Source of the DNA: Humulus lupulus
Lineage: Eukaryota; Streptophyta; Magnoliopsida; Rosales; Cannabaceae
Direction: 5' to 3'
Assembly (NCBI RefSeq): GCF_963169125.1
Contig: NC_084794.1
Location: 86,411,018-86,475,017 of the forward strand
DNA length: 64,000 bases
A program made the translations under genes and the position numbers. The notes beneath the pieces are model-generated. The model searched no databases and was not told the origin of the DNA. It was given only the letters and a program-made list of their open reading frames with translations. Of the stretch, positions 30,101 to 40,059 are shown piece after piece; the stretch's first letter is position 1; every line of letters starts with the position of its first letter.

Positions 30101-31323
30101 TCGTGTGTTTTTCTTTTATAATCTTTTAATTATCTTTCTTTTTAGTTGACGAAAAACTGCGCCAACACAAACTGAAGAAAAAAAATAGGATTATGTATTA
30201 AATATTATTATAATAATAAAATTTTATAATATTTGAATTTATACTAATATAATTATTAAATATCTAGTATACCATATTTTTTAATTGATTTTAAAAGTAT
30301 ATTTGTAAGATTTCATTAAAGCTGGCAAAAAAAGAAAACTAATAAACCAAAAATCCATTAGATAAATACTTTTAATATTATTAAGTGAAAGCAACGTGTA
30401 ATACTTGTTTGTTTAGTTTTTTTGGAAAATTTATTATTTTATTTTTATTATATTTTTAATCACCATATAAATTTTAAACAAATAAATAATGTCATTTATA
30501 ATAAAAGAAGATATTTAAAACACTAAAATTGGTCCCCTAGATCGAAAGTTACGACTAAAGCACTAAGTCAATTTTTCAGGAAACGAAAATTAAAGTTCAT
30601 GTTCCATACGAGCCTTTCCACATGAACTCATTTACATATTCTATAACCAATAATCAAACATGGTCTTCAAATGAAATAATTTTATCATCATTATTTTTTT
30701 ATTTTAAATTCCAAAAACAACTCAAATGAATATAATTTTAATATGAAATTAAATTAAATAACTTAAATTTTAAAATAAATGTGAAATTTCGTAATTAACA
30801 AAATCTGCAACTTACAACCATTTTTTGACCCCTAGATAATATGAATCTAATTAATAATTTTTCACACAAAATTACAAAATTTCAACTATATATCTAACAA
30901 TATATAATTTATTGAAATCAGACCTTTAGATCAAAAGTTATAACTTAAACACTGAGAAAGCTTTTCAAGAAATGTATTTCTATTATTTGAGACATATTTT
31001 TTTTATTTCTTTATAATTTTTAAAATTCAATTCATTAATGATATTTTAGTATTATATGAAAAAATATATTTTTTTGTTAAGATAATTATTAAGAATATAT
31101 TTTTATAACTATTTTCTAATACAACATATGTACACATAGTATTATTTAAAATATAATTAACTGAAATGAAAGATTTCAAAAAAATAAATAATAATCAAGC
31201 AATAAAAAAACAGTTAAAGGTAACGAATGCACACAAAATTTTTAAAAGAGCAAAGTATATTATCATTATAGATGGAAAAATATAAGAGAAGAAAGAAGTG
31301 ACAATCTATTTACTTATACATAC
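30101..31323. other. AT-rich stretch without recognisable gene
   Basis: About 1.2 kb of very AT-rich sequence with no usable reading frame. A weak internal repeat is visible: 'gatcgaaagttacgactaaagcactaagtcaatttttcaggaaacg' (30,540-30,590) resembles 'gatcaaaagttataacttaaacactgagaaagcttttcaagaaatg' (30,930-30,980). I recognise no element. Confidence 0.5.
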
Positions 31324-31328
31324 AGATA

Positions 31329-31692
31329 TGTAGGATTTGGTTCAGTTAGCTATGCTGACCTGTATTTTTCATTTACTGGTGACTTAACTATTTACTCTTC
31401 TAAGTAATGTTAGTTAAGTATAGTTGTCTATATATAGACATATCCTTTGTACAGGTTCAATTAATTTTTCAGTCAATTTACATTGTATTAGCTCTGTAAT
31501 CTTGTAACGATCTGGTATAGAAAGTTTTCAAGATTGTAATGTGGATTGATTGATCAGCAATAAAGAAAGTGGCTATTCTCATTAAATTTTCTTCTTCTTC
31601 TTTCCTCTGTTCTTTAAAATTTCTCTGTTCTGGTTCTATCATATTGATCTTAAGCTATTTGATCAATTGAGATTGATTAAGGATTTACAACA
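31329..31692 (+). mobile_element. Co4 5' LTR
   Basis: Starts TGTAGGATTTGG and ends TTTACAACA. It holds a TATA box CTATATATAG (31,428-31,437) and a polyadenylation-like AATAAAG near 31,560. Five positions differ from the 3' copy. Confidence 0.95.
31428..31437 (+). promoter_or_regulatory. Co4 LTR TATA box
   Basis: CTATATATAG lies about 100 bases into the LTR and would drive transcription starting near 31,460. The same box is in the 3' LTR. Confidence 0.65.
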
Positions 31693-31710
31693 AATTGGTG
31701 CGGTGAGCGT
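31693..31710 (+). other. Co4 primer-binding region
   Basis: Directly after the 5' LTR is AATTGGTGCGGTGAGCG. TTGGTGC differs from the common initiator-Met complement TGGTATCAGAGC, so the primer tRNA is uncertain. Confidence 0.5.
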
Positions 31711-31724
31711 GGATCGATTCAACC

Positions 31725-32633
31725 ATGGCATCTGCAAAGTTTGAGGTTGAAAAATTCACAGGACAAAATGATTTTGGCTTATGGCGATTGAAGATGTGAG
31801 CGTTACTTGTTCATCAGGGTCTCGAAGAAGCTTTGCAAGGTGAAACTGCTCTTGATGCGAAGCTGGAGAAAAAGGATAACAAAATCTTGATGGATAAGGC
31901 TCACTGTGCTATCATCTTGAGTCTTGGAGACAAGGTTCTACGACAAGTCTCTAAGGAGAAGACAGCAGCTGGAATTTGGACAAAACTTGAAGGTTTGTAC
32001 ATGACCAAATCTCTGGTTAATCGTCTTTATCTTAAACAAGCCTTATATTCATTTAAGATGCAAGAAGATAGAACTGTTGAATCCCAATTGGATGCCTTCA
32101 ATAAACTGATTCTTGATCTAGAGAATATAGATGTGACTATTGACGATGAAGATCAGGCCCTATTGCTATTGTGTGCCTTACCAAAGTCTTTCTCTCATTT
32201 CAAAGAAACTCTCTTGTATGGAAGAGAGTCCTTGTCCCTTGTAGAAGTTCAATCAGCCCTGAACTCAAAGGAATTGAATGAAAGAAATGAGCAAAAGACT
32301 TCTGTGAGTGGTGAAGGTTTAATAGCCCGAGGGAAACAAACCAAGAAAGACAACAATCAAGAGAGGAAGAAATCAAAGCCACAATCTGGGAATAGTGGTA
32401 ATGTGCCTAATATAAGATGTTACCACTGCAGGAAGGAGGGACACACTCGACGATTTTGCCCTGAAAGGCAGAATGGTTTCAATTCTCACAGATCAAAGGA
32501 AGGAGGAAAAGCTGCTATAGTTCAAGATGGGTATGAATCTATTGAGGTTCTAATGGTGGCCTTTGGAAAATCTGATGGAGAATGGATAATGGATTCTGGG
32601 TGTTCTTTCCATATGACACCGAATATGTCCTAG
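31725..32633 (+). pseudogene. Co4 gag and start of protease
   Basis: ATG 31,725 opens 'MASAKFEVEKFTG…', a copia gag start. The frame meets TGA at 31,797-31,799, where relatives have an arginine codon ('RLKM-R-ALL'), consistent with CGA to TGA. After it the frame is open for about 277 codons through the UBN2-type gag domain, and through a CCHC knuckle 'CYHCRKEGHTRRFC' beginning at residue 232. The protease active site 'WIMDSGCSFHMTP' (Asp at residue 290) follows. A second stop, TAG at 32,631, sits where Trp is usual. All later domains stay in the same frame. Confidence 0.9.
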
Positions 32634-35600
32634 TTTGAGAAGTTCACTGATCTACAGGGAGGGTCAGTTTTACTTGGAAACAATAAGCCATGTAAGATTC
32701 AAGGAATTGGATCAATAAGGTTCAAATTGCATGATGGGATTGAAAGGATTATCCAAGATGTGAGATTTGTTCCTGACCTTAAGAGAATTCTAATTTCTCT
32801 TGGAGAACTTGATAGGAAAGGTTATCAGTTCAGAGGTGAAGACGGCATATTGAAGGTTATGAAGGACTCAAGGATTGTCATGAGGGGTGTAAGGAAGCAT
32901 GGCTTATACTCATTGGAAGGAGAAGTAGTAGTTGGGTCAGTAGCTTCAGTTTCTGGAAGAGATATGTCAAGAACTGAGCTGTGGCATAGAAGGTTGGGGC
33001 ATGTAAGTGAAAGGGGTCTGGTGGAGCTCTGTAAACAGGGTCTGTTGTGTGGTGACAAAGTGGAGAAGCTAAACTTCTGTGAACACTATGTTTACGGTAA
33101 GGCCTGTAGAGCTAAGTTTGGAGTTGGTCAACAAAGAACTAAAGGCACCTTGGATTTGATACATGCTGATCTATGGGGACCCGCTAGAACCCTATCTCAT
33201 TCTGGTGCAAGATACTTCCTGACTTGTGTAGATGATTTTTCAAGAAAGTTGTGGATTCACATTCTCAAAACTAAGGATGAAGTTTATGAGATATTCAAGA
33301 ATTGGAAAACAATGATTGAAAACCAAACAGAAAGGAAAATCAAGAGATTTCGTACAGATAATGGCCTTGAATTCTGTTCTGATTTTTTCAATAATTATTG
33401 CAGAAAGATGGGCATTGCTAGGCATAAAACAGTTGCTAGAACACCCCAGCAAAATGGCCTAGCTGAAAGGTTCAACAGAACCATACTTGAGAGGGTTAGA
33501 TGTATGCTCCTGAGTGCTGGTGTCCCAAAGAGTTTCTGGGCAGAGGCTGTATCAACAGCATGTTTTCTGATAAACAGGTGCCCTTCCACGGCTTTAAAAA
33601 TGAAAACACCAGAAGAAGTCTGGTCTGGTCATCCTCCTGCTTATGACAGACTTAGAGTGTTTGGTTGTGTTGCCTATGCACACATAAGGCAAGACAAGTT
33701 GGAACCAAGGGCCTTGAAGTGCATGTTCATAGGGTACCCAGAAGGTGTCAAAGGGTATAAGCTGTGGTGTTTGGAGGATGGATATAGGAAATGCATTGTG
33801 AGTAGAGATGTGGTGTTCAATGAATCTGAAATGGCGTACAACACAACATTAAATGCGAACAAGGGAAAATCTGTTATAGCTTCAGAAAATGCAATGTTTG
33901 AGGTGGAGCCTGATGATACAACTCAGAATAAACAAGGCGATAGCAGGCCATCTAAGGAAGAGGGTTTAGAGGAAACTCAACCTATTGTCAAAGATGAGAC
34001 GGATGACTACCTGCTAGCTCGAGATAGGACCAGGAGACAGATAAAACCACCTGAAAAATTTGGTTATGCTGATCTGATGGCTTTCTCACTTGTAGCTGCT
34101 AGTGAAGTTTTGGATGATGAGCCAAAAAGTTACAAGGATGCAATGGCCAGTAAGGATAAGCTAAAATGGGGTGAAGCTATGAATGATGAAATGAAATCAC
34201 TCCGTGACAACCATACATGGGAACTAGTCAAGAAACCTATTGGTGCCAAGTTAGTAAGCAGTAAATGGATTTATAAGATAAAAGAAGGGATTCCAGGAGT
34301 GGATCAAGGCAGGTTTAAGGAAAGACTAGTTGCTAGAGGCTTCACACAGAGAGAAGGCATCGATTACAATGATGTTTTCTCACCTGCTGTAAAGCATAGA
34401 TCAATAAGGATACTCTTAGCTATGGTTGCAAAGTTTGATTTGGAGCTGGAACAAATGGACATAAAGATAGCCTTCTTGTATGGAGAGTTGGAAGAGGTTA
34501 TCTATATGAGACAACCTGAAGGTTTTGAAGAAAAAGGCAAGGAAGATTATGTCTGTAAGCTAAACAGATCCTTGTATGGATTGAAGCAATCTCCCAGACA
34601 ATGGAATAAGAGATTTGATGATTTCATGTCAAGAATTAAGTTCAACAGAAGTAAGTATGACAATTGTGTTTACTTCAAATTTATCACATCTAATACCTTT
34701 GTTTTCTTACTGTTATATGTTGATGATATCTTGCTAACAAGCAATGATAAGAGTGAGCTAACAAAGGTAAAATTTGAACTTAAAAGGGAGTTTGAAATGA
34801 AAGATTTAGGTGCTGCCAGTAAGATTTTAGGAATTGAGATCAAAAGGGACAGAATCAAGAAGTACTTGTTCCTATCTCAAGAGACTTACCTAAAGAAAGT
34901 GTTGGATAGGTTTGGAATGTCTGAAGCAAAACCAGTCACCTTACCTATATCCCAACAGTTCAAACTGAGCAATGATCAAGCACCTGGTTCAGAAGAAGAC
35001 AAGGAATTTATGGCTGAAATTCCTTATGCAAATGCAGTAGGCTCTTTGATGTATGCCATGGTGTGTACTCGACCTGATATTGCTTACTCAGTGAGTTTGG
35101 TGAGCCGGTTCATGTCAAACCCAGGGAAGGTGCATTGGCAGGCCTTGAAGTGGATACTAAGATATATAAAAGGTTCACTTGGGAAGGGTCTAGTTTATGG
35201 TGGAGCTGATAATATCAGTGACAGTTCAGCAGCCATTGAGGGTTTTGTGGACTCTGACTATGCTGGCTGCCTTGATACCAGGAAGTCACTCACAGGGTAT
35301 ATATTTACTGCATTTGGCACAGCTATCAGCTGGAAAGCTAGCCTGCAAAAGGTAGTGGCTCTATCCACTACTGAGGTAGAGTATATTGCACTAACATATG
35401 CTATAAAGGAAGCACTTTGGCTGAGAGGAATAGCTCGAGAGCTCAAGCTTCAAGATCAGATTATCACAGTTCATTGTGATAACCAGAGTGCAATACACTT
35501 CTCCAAAAATCAAGTCTATCATGAGAGAACTAAACATGTGGACATCAAGCTACATTTTGTTAGAGAAGTCATCTCAGAAGGTACTGTATCTGTTCAGAAA

Positions 35601-35693
35601 GTTGCTACTGAGGATAACCCATCTGACATGATCACTAAAGTGTTACCAAGCAGCAAGTTCTTTTACTGTTTGGACTTGATTCAACTTAAGTGA
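32634..35693 (+). CDS. Co4 pol: integrase, reverse transcriptase, RNase H
   Basis: The frame is open to TGA 35,691-35,693. In polyprotein numbering from 31,725: the integrase zinc finger 'LWHRRLGH…' has Tyr at residue 455 where the last Cys pair is normally CxxC ('CEHY'). The catalytic core keeps Asp 482 ('HADLWGP'), Asp 545 ('RTDNGLEF') and Glu 581 ('QQNGLAERF'), with the D-35-E spacing. RT starts near 'SYKDAMAS…KWGEAMNDEM' and has 'VSSKWIYKIK', 'MDIKIAFLYGELEE' (usual KTAFLHG) and YVDD at residues 998-1001. RNase H has 'FVDSDYAGC', 'STTEVEYIAL' and 'CDNQSAIHF'. The first ATG after the stop is at 32,727. Confidence 0.93.
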   Translation, partial: FEKFTDLQGGSVLLGNNKPCKIQGIGSIRFKLHDGIERIIQDVRFVPDLKRILISLGELDRKGYQFRGEDGILKVMKDSRIVMRGVRKHGLYSLEGEVVVGSVASVSGRDMSRTELWHRRLGHVSERGLVELCKQGLLCGDKVEKLNFCEHYVYGKACRAKFGVGQQRTKGTLDLIHADLWGPARTLSHSGARYFLTCVDDFSRKLWIHILKTKDEVYEIFKNWKTMIENQTERKIKRFRTDNGLEFCSDFFNNYCRKMGIARHKTVARTPQQNGLAERFNRTILERVRCMLLSAGVPKSFWAEAVSTACFLINRCPSTALKMKTPEEVWSGHPPAYDRLRVFGCVAYAHIRQDKLEPRALKCMFIGYPEGVKGYKLWCLEDGYRKCIVSRDVVFNESEMAYNTTLNANKGKSVIASENAMFEVEPDDTTQNKQGDSRPSKEEGLEETQPIVKDETDDYLLARDRTRRQIKPPEKFGYADLMAFSLVAASEVLDDEPKSYKDAMASKDKLKWGEAMNDEMKSLRDNHTWELVKKPIGAKLVSSKWIYKIKEGIPGVDQGRFKERLVARGFTQREGIDYNDVFSPAVKHRSIRILLAMVAKFDLELEQMDIKIAFLYGELEEVIYMRQPEGFEEKGKEDYVCKLNRSLYGLKQSPRQWNKRFDDFMSRIKFNRSKYDNCVYFKFITSNTFVFLLLYVDDILLTSNDKSELTKVKFELKREFEMKDLGAASKILGIEIKRDRIKKYLFLSQETYLKKVLDRFGMSEAKPVTLPISQQFKLSNDQAPGSEEDKEFMAEIPYANAVGSLMYAMVCTRPDIAYSVSLVSRFMSNPGKVHWQALKWILRYIKGSLGKGLVYGGADNISDSSAAIEGFVDSDYAGCLDTRKSLTGYIFTAFGTAISWKASLQKVVALSTTEVEYIALTYAIKEALWLRGIARELKLQDQIITVHCDNQSAIHFSKNQVYHERTKHVDIKLHFVREVISEGTVSVQKVATEDNPSDMITKVLPSSKFFYCLDLIQLK

Positions 35694-35761
35694 TCTCCAG
35701 TCCACTGTTTTGTCAAAAAATAGCAGCCACATTGTTGAATTCTTCGGATGTCATAGCTACT

Positions 35762-35778
35762 AAACCAAGGTGGAGATT
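35762..35778 (+). other. Co4 polypurine tract
   Basis: AAACCAAGGTGGAGATT lies immediately before the 3' LTR TGTAGG, at the usual plus-strand priming site. Confidence 0.75.
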
Positions 35779-36142
35779 TGTAGGATTTGGTTCAGTTAGC
35801 TATGCTGACCTGTATTTTTCATTTACTGGCGACTTAACTGTTTACTCTTCTAAGTAATGTTAGTTAAGTATAGTTGTCTATATATAGACATATCCTTTGT
35901 ACAGGTTCAATTAATTTTTCAGTCAATTTACATTGTATTAGCTCTGTAATCTTGTAACGATCTGGTATAGAAAGTTTTCAAGATTGTAATGTTGATTGAT
36001 TGATCAGCAATAAAGAAAGTGGCTATTCTCATTAAATTTTCTTCTTCTTCTTTCCTGTGTTCTTTAAAATTTCTCTATTCTGGTTCTATCATATTGATCT
36101 TAAGCTATTTGATCAATTGAGATTGATTAAGGATTTACAACA
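35779..36142 (+). mobile_element. Co4 3' LTR
   Basis: 364 bp, TGTAGGATTTGG…TTTACAACA, followed by target duplication AGATA (36,143-36,147). It is nearly identical to the 5' LTR. Confidence 0.95.
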
Positions 36143-37210
36143 AGATACATATAAAGTGAGGGATGAGGAGAAAGAATACTCTAACGCCCCAACTTCCTTA
36201 ATATGGCCTAGTGCCTTGATTAGGGGGGCGAGAGGCAATATTTGAGTTAATTAGGTGCTTATGTGTTATGAGAATGTTATTATGTAATTGTATTATGATA
36301 TGATTATGCTTGCATGTTTAAGTGTATTAAATATGTATGTGGGCTCGTTTCTTATTTGAAGGGCATTTTCGTAATTTGACCCGCTGAGGGCATAATTGCA
36401 AATATGTGTGATTTATAATTGAGACCGTATTATTATGTGGATATATTTGAGTTACTCGGCATGAGGCGATCCTAGGGAGCAAGTTAGCAAAAAAGTCACA
36501 ACGGGGTAAAGTACCCGACTCGGGGTGAGCTTAAGGGTATTTTGGTAATTTGGTAAATTATAAAAAATTATCGAGTAACGGAAATTAATTGATGAATATT
36601 TAGTTTGATAGAATTATTTGAGATTAGTGGGAATTATGCGAAAAGAATAGAATGCCCTTGGTTTTCATTAAGGGGCATTGATTTGGCTATGGGTGAAATA
36701 GTAAATTACCTTATATCTAGAGAAAAAGGGTAACCTTAGCTGAAGGTTTTTGGTCACTCATGTTCATATCTCTGTTCCTTCACTTGGGTTATCTCTTGTG
36801 TGGAGTTTTGGAAGCTAAGACAACAAGTGAAGCAAGTGTGTCCTTGGGGAATTTTCATTGAAGAATTTAAGTTCCCTTGGGTGATTAAGAGCTAGCAAAG
36901 ATCAACAAGTGGTGGGGATTTCGAATCCAATAGCCGAGGTAAGGATTTCTAGATCATTCTTTTTGTTCTTCCTTCCCTTTTGGTGTTTTGGTTTAAATTT
37001 TGATGTTGGGATTTTAAGGAATTTGGGTTGTGTTTCTATGGTTATTTGGTATTGGGTTTGGTTGCCTAGGCCTAGTATTATGTTTTTGAGGGTGGAATCC
37101 TGTTAGAAACTTTAGTATTGGTTGACTTCCAGGTCTGATTTTGTAGGGAATTGCATAATTGGAAATTGGAGAAATACACCTTTGTTTTGGGCTCAATTTC
37201 TGTTTCTGGC

Positions 37211-37252
37211 GACCTAGCGTGACCATGCTAGGTCGAGCGTGACCGCGCTAGT
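37211..37252. repeat. Palindromic words in Gy5 LTR
   Basis: GACCTAGC (37,211-37,218) and GCTAGGTC (37,227-37,234) are 8-bp complementary arms, followed by 'gagcgtgaccgcgctag'. These correspond to the CTAGCGCG palindromes of the Gy2 LTR. Confidence 0.75.
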
Positions 37253-37637
37253 GTCCCAGAAAAGGGGAAATTGAACTTTGATTTGGGTGTTGAGTTCAGG
37301 GTCGCGACCGCTCCAAGGGCATGTGCAATCATGCCAGGGCCCCCGAAATGCTAGTTTGTTGAATTTTAAGGGCTAGTCCAGGGGGCTCGGGAATCCAATT
37401 TGGAAGCCTGGTTGGGGGCTCGGGGGACATTTTTAGCACCTCGCTAACTGGGAACAATGGTTTTGAGGGTTAGAGTTCAGTTTGGAACTCTGGTTCTGGG
37501 GTTAATTCATGACGAACATATACTTGTGTTGTGACTAGGGTTTTCACCAAGCTCGGGTCAGGGATAGCGCTCGGGGTCATTTCTTTATTCGCACGAAGCT
37601 TGAGGTAAGAAAACAGCACCCGATGCTTGAGATTCGT

Positions 37638-37812
37638 GATTAGGGCTTGGCCCAGATGTTAGAAGTAAATACGATTAGGGCTTGGTCCAGTGGTGAAATG
37701 TAAATTTGAATAGGGCTTGGCCCGACTGTGAAATGTAAATATGATTAGGGCTTGGCCTGGCTCTGAAATGTAAATATGATTAGGGCTCAGGCCCCTGTTA
37801 ATTAACATGATT
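37638..37812 (+). repeat. Five 35-bp tandem repeats in Gy5 LTR
   Basis: Units begin at 37,638, 37,673, 37,708, 37,743 and 37,778. Consensus is 'GATTAGGGCTTGGCCCG' plus 'ctgtgaaatgtaaatat'. Homologous to 8672-8833. Confidence 0.9.
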
Positions 37813-38532
37813 ATAATTGTGTCGGTGAATATCTTTTTAAGCACACTGGAATGTTTTGTATATGTTTATATGATGATTGCCCTGCATGTATGATTCTTCC
37901 TGGTTGGAAAGCTCGGCTTATAAGCCGTGGTCGGCACTATGCTTGTTGAATGCATGTCGTTATGGCTAGGCTACCATGGGAGTGTATTATGCACTTGACT
38001 GGCTCGGATGCCACTTGAATAAATAGAAGTGCGACACGCACTTGTGTGACCTTTGTGCTCGCTTACTTGTACAATGCGTCTGCTTGGTTGCAGTTATCAC
38101 TATTAAGCATGTTGTTATATTTTGTTGATTTTCTGAATCTGTTTAAATATGTTTTCTTGCTAAGCCTTGGCTCATAGGGGCAATGTGGTGCATCCATGAG
38201 TTGGAGAGCGTTAGAGGCTATGTGTACATATGCAGTCAGCTCGACCACCACAATCGAGATATCGAAGGGGAAACTAGGGTTGGACTCTGTTTTGTCGCTT
38301 AGGTCGGCTTATTTTGTAATCTCTATGTTGTAAACCATTTTCAAACTTTTATTTTGGGGATCCCATGTAAAGACTAAAGTTTCAATGGAAATGTTTATTC
38401 CTTTGACCAAGATTTTTAATACCTAAACCATTAGTCACAAAATCGCATATTTTAGTCCAAATGACTCGTTTAGCGAGTCCAGTACTCATTTAAACACACG
38501 TCCTAACTGTCCCTGATTAGTAGGGCGTTACA

Positions 38533-38547
38533 ACTTGGTATTAGAGC
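38533..38547 (+). other. Gy5 primer-binding site
   Basis: ACTTGGTATTAGAGC directly after LTR end GCGTTACA, identical to Gy2 and one base from the initiator-Met complement. Confidence 0.82.
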
Positions 38548-38795
38548 TGCCAATGTTTAAGGGTTCGTAATGATGGACTTGGCATGTACACTCACTGCTA
38601 AAGGGAAGCTCTACTCGAGGTTTGACAACTATTAATATAGCTATGCATGCAATTGCTTAAATGAATATATATGTGCCTTACTTGCCTATCTAATTAGAAA
38701 GCATGAGCTATTCTGATAGGGTCTGGCCCTTGACCGCTGTATGCACGTTAAAGATGTGCTTACTTGGACAATTGTTGCTTGTTAATTCTATAGAA

Positions 38796-39009
38796 ATGCT
38801 TATTAGCATCATTATTGCTCTTGAATGTTAGAAATGCTTAATAACATTATGTTATGCATATGAATGCCAAGAACATGCTTATTAGCATTGCTGATGCTTG
38901 TGAACATTAAGAACATGCTTATTAGCATCTTGATTGAGCATGAATATGAATCGCCATGCTTATTAGCATGACTGTGTATGTGCGAAATTATTGGAATGCT
39001 TATTAGCAT
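38796..39009 (+). repeat. 40-bp tandem array with ATGCTTATTAGCAT core in Gy5 leader
   Basis: Six units start at 38,796, 38,834, 38,875, 38,915, 38,956 and 38,996. Five cores are exactly ATGCTTATTAGCAT; the second is ATGCTTAATAACAT. The arms ATGCT/AGCAT can pair as a short hairpin with loop TATT. Confidence 0.92.
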
Positions 39010-39099
39010 TTTTGATGCATGTGAATGCTTATTTGATCGGTTTTGGACCGTGGGTTGGCATGGAATACTGTTATTATTGTCTGAAAAGATGAGTCATTG

Positions 39100-40059
39100 A
39101 TTGCAGATAGACTTAGAAGTATGCGTCCAGGGCAACCAAATGAGTCAGTCGGCACTGAAATTCATGTTGGAAATAATGACCAGGGCTAGGACCCTTATCC
39201 AACCCCTGAAAAATGGCAAAGATGCGTGATGATATGCAAGCTAGGCTGTAGAGGCATGAAGAAGAAGAAACTCCCCAGTTGAGACAACAACAAGTTCGGC
39301 AGGGAACGTTGCGTCAGTGGCACCATCTGCTGGCACAGTACCAGCCATACAAAAGAAGACATATATATAGAATCGTTGGGAATTGTTATACAAGCATTTT
39401 AGGAAACAACACCCTTCGATTTTTTAGGGTAGTGCAGATCCACTCAAGGTTGAGCAGTGGATGAGCATGATCACATCCATCCTAGACTTTATAAGGGTGG
39501 TGGGCAATGAGAGGGTGGCTTGTGCCACGTACATGTTTTTGGAGGATGCCCGAATCTAGTGGGAGGTGGTGTCCCATACTAGGAATGTAGCCACAATGAA
39601 TTGGGAAGAATTCAGAGATGTGTTTAATGAAAAGCATTATAATGATGCAGTGAGAGCTGCGAAGGCTGATGAATTCAATAGTCTGGTTCAGGGAAATATG
39701 TGAGTAACAAAATACACCCTGAAGTTTGATAGGTTATGAGAGTTTTCTATGGACTTGGTGCCTACTGATGTGAATAGGAAGGAGAGATTCCTTACGGAGC
39801 TAAATTATATGATAGCCCGGGACGTCAGAATTACAACAGTACCTAGAGTGACGACATACGCTCAGGTAGTAGAGAGAGCCCTTACTGCAGAGGGCTCTGA
39901 GAACAAGATCTGGCGTAAGAACACAGCCAGAGGGGATACTAGGAGGATGGGACCTCTCTTTACAGAATCTGTTAGGGGTGGAGGCCCTAGTGACCAGAAA
40001 AGGAAGACCCTGGATACTGTTTTAGCTTTCGGCCTTGATAGGAGGCCACAGGATGCAGA
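39100..40059 (+). pseudogene. Gy5 gag remnant
   Basis: The coding region from about 39,110 is shifted and stopped, but 39,470-39,700 reads as the gag core shared with Gy2: 'NERVACATYMFLEDARI', a TAG at about 39,557 where Gy2 has Trp, then 'MNWEEFRDVFNEKHYNDAVR' and 'AAKADEFNSLVQG'. The open frame 39,749-40,059 continues 'MDLVPTDVNRKERFLTELNY', 'RVTTYAQVVERALTAEG' and a basic linker, before the copia Co5 LTR starts at 40,060. The zinc knuckle has not been reached, so the insertion splits gag. Confidence 0.82.

Larger units (their letters stand above)
31329..36142 (+). mobile_element. Ty1/copia retrotransposon Co4 (Tork-like), nearly intact
   Basis: Complete structure: 5' LTR 31,329-31,692, PBS region, gag-pol 31,725-35,693, PPT, 3' LTR 35,779-36,142, and a perfect 5-bp duplication AGATA (31,324-31,328 and 36,143-36,147). 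The two 364-bp LTRs show five differences by eye (about 98.6% identical), so the insertion is recent. The polyprotein order gag-PR-IN-RT-RNase H is that of copia; similarity to Tnt1/Tork is my recollection of the family, not a search result. Two premature stops block expression of a full polyprotein. Confidence 0.95.
36180..38532 (+). mobile_element. Gy5 5' LTR (about 2,353 bp)
   Basis: Starts (t)ctaacgccccaacttcc, where Gy2 has TGTAACGCCCC, and ends TAGGGCGTTACA at 38,532 before the PBS. It has a TATA-like 'CCTTATATCTAGAG' near 36,710-36,722, a palindrome region at 37,211-37,252 and five 35-bp repeats at 37,638-37,812. The start dinucleotide has mutated. Confidence 0.85.
36180..40059 (+). 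mobile_element. Ty3/gypsy retrotransposon Gy5 (same family as Gy2), interrupted
   Basis: Plus-strand LTR (36,180-38,532), PBS (38,533-38,547), leader with 40-bp array (38,796-39,009) and gag (39,100-40,059). The sequence is cut at 40,060 by copia Co5. All parts have counterparts in Gy2 on the opposite strand, which makes the two an inverted pair about 26-28 kb apart. Pol is not seen and would lie beyond Co5. Confidence 0.85.

Noticed and set aside
38796..39009. Regular repeats with variable spacers resembling a CRISPR array
   Set aside because: The sequence is a retrotransposon leader in a eukaryotic genome, the spacer parts are themselves related, and no cas genes are present.
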